Below, one piece after another: positions 7,503 through 12,358 of a DNA stretch of 12,358 nucleotides (position 1 is its first letter; every line of letters begins with the position of its first letter). The notes under the pieces are model-generated. The model saw nothing but the letters and a program-made list of their open reading frames with translations. It ran no database searches and was not told the DNA's origin. This DNA is from Planctomycetaceae bacterium (GTDB lineage Bacteria; Planctomycetota; Planctomycetia; Planctomycetales; Planctomycetaceae), in NCBI GenBank assembly GCA_029259875.1, contig JAJDEK010000120.1, forward strand, positions 1-12,358, in the 5' to 3' direction. Both the position numbers and the translations under genes were made by a program.

Positions 7503-7520
7503 GACCGTTCCGGTTAAAAC

Positions 7521-7576
7521 GAATACACGCACAGCCTTGCTGAAAAAATCAGAAATTCTTTTATGCTCGTGTGTTC
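7521..7576 (+). other. Two-level hairpin after nagA
   Basis: GAATACACG (7521-7529) pairs with CGTGTGTTC (7568-7576): nine pairs including one T-G wobble. The loop contains a smaller stem, CTGA/TCAG (7540-7543 and 7549-7552). It begins 18 bases after the nagA stop. There is no T-tract directly after the outer stem, so it is not a classical terminator; it may protect the 3' end or be incidental. Confidence 0.3.
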
Positions 7577-7601
7577 ACTGATTCCATTTTGCCAAATTTG
7601 G

Positions 7602-7610
7602 TGTTATAAT
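7602..7610 (+). promoter_or_regulatory. Extended -10 promoter candidate upstream of the second kinase
   Basis: TGTTATAAT is a perfect extended -10 element (TGnTATAAT). No good -35 is found 16-18 bases upstream, which extended -10 promoters tolerate. Transcription would start near 7617, giving a leader of about 257 bases before the kinase ATG at 7874 and placing the 28-codon ORF at 7642 near the 5' end. Confidence 0.4.
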
Positions 7611-7641
7611 TGGGTATTCTTACTTCCCTCATAAAAGGTTT

Positions 7642-7728
7642 ATGTGTGGAATGATTTATCTATCTCAGATCCGTTATTATCTTATTTTTTTGCTTTTACT
7701 ACCTATTGAGATCGTACAAGGCAGTTAA
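7642..7728 (+). CDS. Possible 28-aa hydrophobic leader peptide
   Basis: ATG at 7642 opens 28 codons ending in TAA at 7726, with AAAGG (7634-7638) three bases upstream as a close ribosome binding site. The peptide begins MCGMIYLSQIRYYL and continues into a hydrophobic LIFLLLLPIEIV core, enough for a short membrane helix. It would lie about 25 bases into the transcript predicted from the extended -10 at 7602. No family is recognised. AT-rich DNA easily yields hydrophobic short ORFs, so this may be chance. Confidence 0.2.
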   Translation: MCGMIYLSQIRYYLIFLLLLPIEIVQGS

Positions 7729-7734
7729 ATTTTT

Positions 7735-7825
7735 CTGTAAAACAAGTCTATTATTTTTCTTATTCATGAAACTGGCTAGTTAAAACGGATCAACATTCTT
7801 TACTCTGTTTTAATCAGATTTACAG
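7735..7825 (+). repeat. Nested inverted repeats in the kinase leader
   Basis: Two perfect 7-bp inverted repeats are nested: CTGTAAA (7735-7741) with TTTACAG (7819-7825), and inside it TTAAAAC (7780-7786) with GTTTTAA (7807-7813). If transcribed they could fold the last part of the leader of the second kinase. The stems are AT-rich and the inner loop is 20 bases, so stability is modest and chance pairing is possible. Confidence 0.3.
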
Positions 7826-7851
7826 TGAGTTTATTTCATTGCCCGATGTGC

Positions 7852-7861
7852 ATCTGCAGAT
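7852..7861. promoter_or_regulatory. 10-bp palindrome before the second kinase
   Basis: ATCTGCAGAT is a perfect palindrome ending 12 bases before the kinase ATG. It overlaps the region where a ribosome would bind, and no clear Shine-Dalgarno sequence exists there (only GGA at 7865-7867). It could be a protein-binding site or simply a chance palindrome. Confidence 0.2.
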
Positions 7862-7873
7862 CATGGACCGCGA

Positions 7874-9367
7874 ATGATTTTTTTTAATAAGAAGTCACCA
7901 AAGAAAAAACTAAGCGCACAGCTAGTCGATCTAAGACTTGTTTCTGAACAAGATATCGATTCCTGTCTTCAGGAACTCCAGGATAAATCGACTGATGATG
8001 ATAAACTAATCCAATTATTAGAGCGGAAAAATCTCATCACTTCGTTTCAAGCTGGTCGTTTGAAAAATAATGAATTCGAAGGTCTGGTACTCGGTGATAA
8101 CAAATTAATGTATCAGAATGCCTCCGGAAGTTTTGCACGCGTTTATCGAGCTGCTTCCCTAACCGATGGCAGCATGGTAGGTATCAAAGTTCTGAGACAG
8201 CGCTGGGCTCAGGATCCCGAGACAGTCAAGATGTTTCATCGGGAAGCGGAAGTCTGCAAGCAGTTTCAGCACAAGAATATTGTACCAATATACAATGTTG
8301 GAGTTCAGGATAATATTCATTACTTCACGATGGAATTTGTGGAAGGGGGAAATCTTCGCGATTTCATCACGATCCGCAAGAAACTGTCACCCCAAGAAGC
8401 AATCAACTACACGATCGATATTTGTGAAGGTTTAGAATACGCGAATCGGCTGGGTTATACACATCGTGATATGAAGCCCACAAATGTGTTAATGTCGATC
8501 CAGGGAGTGGCCAAGCTGATTGACTTTGGATTAGCAGGGGAAGAGGACGCCAGTGGTGCTAATGAAGCACATCAACGTGCGGTTGAATATGGTACATTAG
8601 AAAAATCAACTGGTGCCCCTCGAAATGATCCACGAAGCGATCTTTATTTTGTGGGAACGGTTTTTTACGAACTTCTTTGTGGCAAGCCACCATTTCCGCG
8701 CACGAAAGATGTCGAAGAACGAAAAAGACCATCACGGTATTCTCAAGTCCCGTCTATCACATCCCTGGATCCAGATTTGCCTACTTCGGTTGTGAATGTA
8801 TTAGAAAAAATGATGGCCTATCAGCCGCAAGAACGTTTTCAATCTGCTACAGAGGCAATTCAGGAATTGCTCGAAGTGCGTGCTCATCTGGCTGACCCGG
8901 AGAATAAAAGCAATCCTCAAGGGACTCCAGAAGTGAAAGTTTCAGCAGAGCAAACATTGAAACTTGCGATCGCGCCTCCCACTATTTTGTGCGTTGAAAA
9001 CCGATCCAAGAATCAAGATGTCTTGCGGGATTACCTTACTAAGCATGGCTATCGCGTTTTGATTTTAAGTGATGTAGATCGAGCTTTGAACCGTATTAAA
9101 GAAAATGCTCCTGACTGTGTCGTCTTTATGGAAGACGCCATTGGTGCAGGGGCAGTAGAAGCATTTCATAAAGCCTTGGAAATGGATCTCGACTTGTCTG
9201 CGATTCTCGTTCTTGCTGAGAAGAATGCCAAAACCAAGAAAAAACTACAAAAAACAGATCGTTCTCGTATTCTGGTCCAACCTATCAAAATCCGTAATCT
9301 ACGGGCAAAGATTCAAAAAGTCTTGCAGCACCAACTCAACGATTCTGCAGAATTAACGGCATATTAA
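7874..9367 (+). CDS. Soluble Ser/Thr protein kinase fused to a degenerate receiver domain
   Basis: A 497-residue cytoplasmic protein with no transmembrane segment. Residues 10-75 form a helical planctomycete-type preamble (LVDLRLVSEQD, then LLERKNLITSFQAGRL). The kinase domain spans about 76-335: Lys105, Glu124, HRD (197-199) with Lys201 and Asn204, and DFG (217-219) are intact. The glycine loop is poor, NASGSFARV (82-90), with one of three glycines kept. The APE segment is missing: only about ten residues (EKSTGAPRN) separate GT (240-241) from DPRSD (252-256). After a linker, residues 368-490 resemble a CheY-like receiver (TILCVENRSKNQDVLRDYL start), but the phospho-acceptor aspartate position is Met419, the acidic pair is Glu375-Asn376, and the KP motif is Gln469-Pro470. 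It should not accept phosphate by the usual chemistry. ATG 7874 was chosen without a strong ribosome binding site. It is monocistronic and convergent with moxR. Confidence 0.9.
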   Translation: MIFFNKKSPKKKLSAQLVDLRLVSEQDIDSCLQELQDKSTDDDKLIQLLERKNLITSFQAGRLKNNEFEGLVLGDNKLMYQNASGSFARVYRAASLTDGSMVGIKVLRQRWAQDPETVKMFHREAEVCKQFQHKNIVPIYNVGVQDNIHYFTMEFVEGGNLRDFITIRKKLSPQEAINYTIDICEGLEYANRLGYTHRDMKPTNVLMSIQGVAKLIDFGLAGEEDASGANEAHQRAVEYGTLEKSTGAPRNDPRSDLYFVGTVFYELLCGKPPFPRTKDVEERKRPSRYSQVPSITSLDPDLPTSVVNVLEKMMAYQPQERFQSATEAIQELLEVRAHLADPENKSNPQGTPEVKVSAEQTLKLAIAPPTILCVENRSKNQDVLRDYLTKHGYRVLILSDVDRALNRIKENAPDCVVFMEDAIGAGAVEAFHKALEMDLDLSAILVLAEKNAKTKKKLQKTDRSRILVQPIKIRNLRAKIQKVLQHQLNDSAELTAY

Positions 9368-9384
9368 AAGTTGGCTTTCTCAAC

Positions 9385-9411
9385 GAGTGTTTGTTCTCAC
9401 TCCCATTTTTT
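9385..9411 (+). terminator. Candidate terminator of the second kinase
   Basis: GAGTG (9385-9389) and CACTC (9398-9402) form a 5-bp stem with an 8-base loop. CCA and six T residues (9406-9411) follow. It begins 17 bases after the kinase stop codon. The stem is short and slightly separated from the T-run, so strength is modest. Confidence 0.4.
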
Positions 9412-9420
9412 ACCTTTTAG

Positions 9421-9465
9421 ATATGAGTCATACAAGCTCAGTTTGTTTGCTTAGTTCACTCATAT
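9421..9465. repeat. Inverted repeat at the kinase/moxR convergent junction
   Basis: ATATGAGT (9421-9428) and ACTCATAT (9458-9465) are perfect 8-base inverted arms, with an inner AAGC/GCTT pair (9434-9437 and 9449-9452). The right arm overlaps the last codons of moxR. It would form a hairpin in transcripts from either strand and may help end the moxR transcript, although no T-run follows on that strand. Confidence 0.35.
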
Positions 9466-10472
9466 TTAGGGATATTAGGCTCAGGGATTTCTTCAAGCAG
9501 GCGTCCAATGATATCTTCAGTAACCAGTCCTTCAGCCTGTGCCTGGAAGTTGGTTGAAATGCGATGTCTGAGAACAGGAATCGCGACACGTCGGATATCA
9601 TTCAGCGAAACACTGGCGCGACCCGCCATAGCTGCAATCGCTTTACCACCGGAAATCAAATACTGTCCTGCTCGTGGACCAGCCCCCCAGTCAACCATCT
9701 GTTTGATAAATTGAGGCGCTGAGCCATCAGAAGGGCGCGTCGCACGTACCAGCCGGGTCACATAGTTGATGGTCATTGGTCCCACTTCGATCATATTAAT
9801 CTGCCGCTGTAGATAAGTGATCGACTTGGCAGACAGAACTTTTCGAATCTCCGGTTTCTCGCTGATGCTGGTTGATGCCAGGATTTTTTCTTCTTCTTCC
9901 AGGTTGGGATACTCGACCTTAATGTTGAACATAAAACGGTCCAGTTGTGCTTCAGGTAGCGGATAGGTTCCTTCTTGCTCAATTGGGTTCTGGGTGGCAA
10001 TCACAAAGAAGGGGTCAGGTAAATCATAGGTCGTCTGACCGACGGTGACTTCTTGTTCCTGCATCGATTGCAAGAGCGCGGCTTGTGTTTTAGGGGGGGT
10101 TCTGTTGATTTCATCGGCCAGCAGAATGTTCGTAAACACAGGGCCTTGCACAAATCGAAATGAACGTCGTCCAGAATCCTCTTCTTCCAACACATTGGTT
10201 CCGGTGATATCAGAGGGCATCAGGTCGGGAGTAAACTGAATGCGTTTGAACTCGCAATCGAGTATCTGAGCAATCGTACTCACCAATAATGTCTTTGCTA
10301 ATCCGGGAACACCGACTAGCAGACAATGTCCACCTGTAAAGATGGCTGCCATAATTTGTTCAATGACGTCATCTTGCCCGATGATGACTTTATGGAGTTC
10401 GTCTACCATCACATCATGATGGCGTTGTAATTTTTCGAGAAAATCGTCGAAGTCGCGTTTTTCGTTAGCCAA
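9456..10472 (-). CDS. MoxR-family AAA+ ATPase
   Basis: A 338-residue AAA+ ATPase of the MoxR branch, thought to act as a chaperone that remodels or inserts metals into partner proteins, often ones with von Willebrand domains. Walker A is GVPGLAKT (54-61), Walker B is ILLADEIN (116-123) with Asp120-Glu121, and sensor 1 is ATQNPIEQEGTYPLPE (159-174) with the following LDRF (177-180) arginine. The C-terminal lid includes GAGPRAGQY (264-272). Length and every core motif are typical. The start is TTG at 10472, chosen because the N-terminus (KRDFDDFLEKLQRHHDVM) fits the family. A GGA lies about seven bases upstream, and no in-frame ATG exists nearby. In most genomes a DUF58 gene follows moxR, but here the gene ends against the second kinase. 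It is divergent from the DUF4159 gene. I assign no symbol because the MoxR subfamilies are not separable by eye. Confidence 0.93.
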   Translation of the reverse strand: MANEKRDFDDFLEKLQRHHDVMVDELHKVIIGQDDVIEQIMAAIFTGGHCLLVGVPGLAKTLLVSTIAQILDCEFKRIQFTPDLMPSDITGTNVLEEEDSGRRSFRFVQGPVFTNILLADEINRTPPKTQAALLQSMQEQEVTVGQTTYDLPDPFFVIATQNPIEQEGTYPLPEAQLDRFMFNIKVEYPNLEEEEKILASTSISEKPEIRKVLSAKSITYLQRQINMIEVGPMTINYVTRLVRATRPSDGSAPQFIKQMVDWGAGPRAGQYLISGGKAIAAMAGRASVSLNDIRRVAIPVLRHRISTNFQAQAEGLVTEDIIGRLLEEIPEPNIPKYE

Positions 10473-10913
10473 TGTTTTTCCATTCTCTCATAAATGATAA
10501 AGTCTGCTCGATGGAGTCCAGTACTCTCTCACATGAAACCGATTGGTACAGCAGAGTATTCTGACCTATGTGAAAATACGCTTACTGGAACCGCAATTAT
10601 AATCATCTCAAATGCCCAGAGAAACCGAGACTCCTGGCTAGAAGAAACAAAACTGATACAATGTTCAAAACAGTGAGAAAAGTGAAGACATCATAAAAAA
10701 TTAGTGAAAAATTAGGTAAGTATAGACAATTGTTAAACTATAATGATCCTTATGTCAGTTCTAGCCTGTATCTAGGTTTATTTTAGCGTCTCCAAAGCCA
10801 TTTGGATCGAGTATAATAGTGTTGAAGCCGCTATGGTTTATTGGATGTGCTTTAGATGATGAGAGCCGCTGATTTTTGTCTAATTTCTTTTTACGGATAG
10901 AAAGCGTGATGCT
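10473..10913. other. Divergent intergenic control region between moxR and the DUF4159 gene
   Basis: This 441-base region has no convincing gene. It holds A-rich stretches, a perfect 9-base direct repeat AAAAATTAG (10696-10704 and 10707-10715) with an 11-base period, the opposed -10 elements listed at 10719-10744, and a further TATAAT at 10812-10817 without a good -35. Short open frames on both strands lack ribosome binding sites and recognisable sequence. The region's size and the divergent layout suggest that promoters of both flanking genes lie here. Confidence 0.5.
10719..10744. promoter_or_regulatory. Back-to-back -10 elements, candidate divergent promoters
   Basis: TATAAT (10739-10744) on the + strand points to the DUF4159 gene, and TATACT (complement of 10719-10724) on the - strand points to moxR. 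Between them lies the 8-bp palindrome ACAATTGT (10726-10733), which one protein could use to control both directions. Neither has a good -35 hexamer, and the leaders would be about 165 and 240 bases, so the assignment is tentative. Confidence 0.3.
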
Positions 10914-12358
10914 ATGAATCGTTCTTATAATCGAGAGCCACATTTGACATTGCGCTGGATATTGACGGTTGCAGTTTGCTTTGTTTTTTGTATGCGACCA
11001 CTGTTAACTGCTTCTGCTCAAGAACTCTCAGCAAAATCGGTTGCAGACTCGATTGAGCGGGGACGAGATTTTTTGTTAAAAAGTCAGAACGAGAGTGGTT
11101 CGTGGCCAGCTCCCATAGGTTCCAGTTACAGCGTAGGAGTTAGCTGTCTGGCTCTGATGGCCATCGTGAATTGTGGAATGACGGCAAAAGATGAACCGGT
11201 CCAACGAGGTCTGAAATATTTAAGGTCAATTCGTCCTCCCAATACCAAAGGAACTTACCAAATCAGTTTAATGATTATGGCTTTAGCGGCTGCTAAGGAT
11301 GGTAAACGGGATTTAACGTTAATTCAGTCTCTCGTCAGCCGCCTGGAGTCGAGCCAGGTAAAAAATGGTCCAGATGCAGGGGGGTGGAGCTATGGTCCTG
11401 GTATGGCGATTGGAGGCGGAGGCACAGCAGACAGAAGTAACAGTCAGTATGCCGTACTCGCTTTACGAGATGCCGTTCACGCAGGTGTGCCAGTCAGCCT
11501 TAGTACGTGGCGATTGATTAAGCAGTATTGGGGCACGCAGCAAAGTGCAGATGGAGGGTGGGGATATCAGTCAAGAGGTGGGAAGAGTAGAGGCAGCATG
11601 ACAGTTGCCGGTATCGCTACAATGGTGATTGTCAATTCGATGCTGGGAGATGAATTGAAAATCAACGCGGACGGAACGCCCATTTGTTGTGACAAAAAAG
11701 AAGCGGATCAGTCAATAGAACGTGCAGTCCGCTGGATGACAAACCATTTTTCTGTAGGCAGCAATCCCGGTGTGAATTCCTGGTTACTTTATTATCTTTA
11801 TGGCCTCGAACGAGCGGGGCGACTGAGTGGGACACGATTTTTTGGTAAACATGATTGGTACCGTGAAGGTGCTGCTTTTCTGGTAAAAAGACAGTCAGTG
11901 CGTGATGGTTCCTGGAAGGGGTCCGGGCAAATAGAAGGAGATCCTGTTTTAGGGACCAGTTTTGTTTTGTTGTTTCTTTCTAAGGGGCTAGCACCTGTAT
12001 TAATCAATAAGCTGGAATACAACACAAAACAGAAAGTCGCTCAAAACCCAGATGCCATTCCTAATTGGAACCACCATCAAAACGACATTTTGAATCTGAC
12101 AGACGCCTTATCAGGGCGTCCTGATTGGCCCAAACTTCTCACTTGGCAGACCGTAAACCTGGAGCTGGCAATTCAGAGTGGAAGTGCGCAGGTTCTCAGG
12201 CAGGCGCCAGTTCTCTTTATCAGTGGACTGGACGATCCAGAGTTTGGCGAAAAACAAACCAAGATCCTAAAACAGTACGTGGAACAAGGTGGCTTTATTT
12301 TCGCGGTTGATAACTGTAACGGAGCGGGATTTGACCGGGGATTTCGTCAGTTGATTAA
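10914..12358 (+). CDS. Secreted prenyltransferase-like-repeat protein with DUF4159 domain (3' partial)
   Basis: The reading frame is open from ATG 10914 to the window edge: 481 codons plus two bases, no stop. A signal peptide is clear: basic start, hydrophobic core LRWILTVAVCFVFCM (about 13-27), and a cleavage site near ASAQ (34-37). Residues about 40-360 contain repeats of the prenyltransferase/squalene-cyclase alpha-toroid type, with recurring short motifs: FLLKSQNESGSW (53-64), GGWSYGPG (156-163), GTQQSADGGWGY (207-218) and FLVKRQSVRDGSW (322-334). Residues about 390-481 match the start of DUF4159, with APVLFISGLDDPEF (431-444) and YVEQGGFIFAVDNC (455-468). The domain usually runs about 200 residues, so perhaps half is missing. 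It probably acts in the periplasm; enzymatic cyclase activity is not implied. ATG 10914 overlaps an upstream ATGCTATGA mini-frame, and the ribosome binding site is weak. Divergence from moxR suggests a shared role. Confidence 0.88.
   Translation, partial: MNRSYNREPHLTLRWILTVAVCFVFCMRPLLTASAQELSAKSVADSIERGRDFLLKSQNESGSWPAPIGSSYSVGVSCLALMAIVNCGMTAKDEPVQRGLKYLRSIRPPNTKGTYQISLMIMALAAAKDGKRDLTLIQSLVSRLESSQVKNGPDAGGWSYGPGMAIGGGGTADRSNSQYAVLALRDAVHAGVPVSLSTWRLIKQYWGTQQSADGGWGYQSRGGKSRGSMTVAGIATMVIVNSMLGDELKINADGTPICCDKKEADQSIERAVRWMTNHFSVGSNPGVNSWLLYYLYGLERAGRLSGTRFFGKHDWYREGAAFLVKRQSVRDGSWKGSGQIEGDPVLGTSFVLLFLSKGLAPVLINKLEYNTKQKVAQNPDAIPNWNHHQNDILNLTDALSGRPDWPKLLTWQTVNLELAIQSGSAQVLRQAPVLFISGLDDPEFGEKQTKILKQYVEQGGFIFAVDNCNGAGFDRGFRQLI

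Noticed and set aside
7504..7514. ACCG-TTC-CGGT hairpin directly after the nagA stop as a terminator
   Set aside because: Only four base pairs and no following T-run.
10494..10676. 60-codon + strand frame in the moxR/DUF4159 intergenic region
   Set aside because: No ribosome binding site precedes it, the sequence resembles no protein family, and it lies where promoters are expected.
10761..10943. 60-codon - strand frame overlapping the start of the DUF4159 gene
   Set aside because: It runs antisense through the signal peptide coding region and has no recognisable features; it is a chance frame.
11041..12000. Prenyltransferase-like repeats as a true squalene or terpene cyclase
   Set aside because: There is a signal peptide and a fused DUF4159 domain, and I see no DxDD-type catalytic motif, so an enzyme call is not supported.
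1..12358. CRISPR array, insertion sequence, tRNA or phage genes
   Set aside because: Reading both strands I saw no repeat-spacer array, transposase-like frame, terminal inverted repeats with target duplications, or tRNA-like cloverleaf.

Overview
The window most likely comes from a planctomycete, of the Planctomycetaceae/Gimesia type. This is inferred from gene content: two Hanks-type Ser/Thr kinases with architectures typical of that phylum, a secreted protein joining prenyltransferase-like repeats to a DUF4159 domain beside a MoxR ATPase, and a radical SAM protein of a kind I associate with planctomycetes. Genes are loosely spaced on both strands, base composition leans moderately to AT, and Shine-Dalgarno sequences are often weak. 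I see no mobile element, CRISPR array, tRNA or rRNA.

Layout. (1) Positions 1-1440: xylA (xylose isomerase, + strand), with a 12-bp perfect palindrome just upstream and a clear hairpin terminator. (2) 1441-2490: mostly non-coding, but holding a 54-codon single-helix membrane protein gene (1645-1809) and a compact set of hairpins ending in a strong intrinsic terminator (2177-2338), which I read as a candidate small structured RNA. (3) 2491-4686: a membrane-anchored Ser/Thr kinase with a Cache-like extracytoplasmic sensor. It converges on (4) a radical SAM/SPASM-like protein (about 4702-6021, - strand). (5) 6336-7502: nagA (N-acetylglucosamine-6-phosphate deacetylase), divergent from the radical SAM gene, with a plausible promoter. 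(6) 7503-7873: a long leader with an extended -10 promoter, a possible 28-codon ORF and nested inverted repeats, in front of (7) 7874-9367, a soluble Ser/Thr kinase fused to a degenerate receiver domain. (8) 9456-10472: moxR (- strand), convergent with the kinase. (9) 10473-10913: a divergent control region. (10) 10914 to the window end: the secreted prenyltransferase-repeat/DUF4159 protein, cut off at its 3' end.

How they work together. xylA and nagA are both sugar-catabolic (pentose, and amino sugar from chitin or peptidoglycan), but they are about 5 kb apart and not in one operon. The two kinases look like independent signalling proteins, one sensing outside the membrane and one in the cytoplasm. 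MoxR and the DUF4159 protein probably belong to one functional set: MoxR AAA+ ATPases usually sit beside DUF58/von Willebrand genes in planctomycetes, and those partners may lie beyond the right edge. The least explained elements are the candidate RNA at 2177-2338, the kinase with the dead-looking receiver, and the orphan radical SAM gene.
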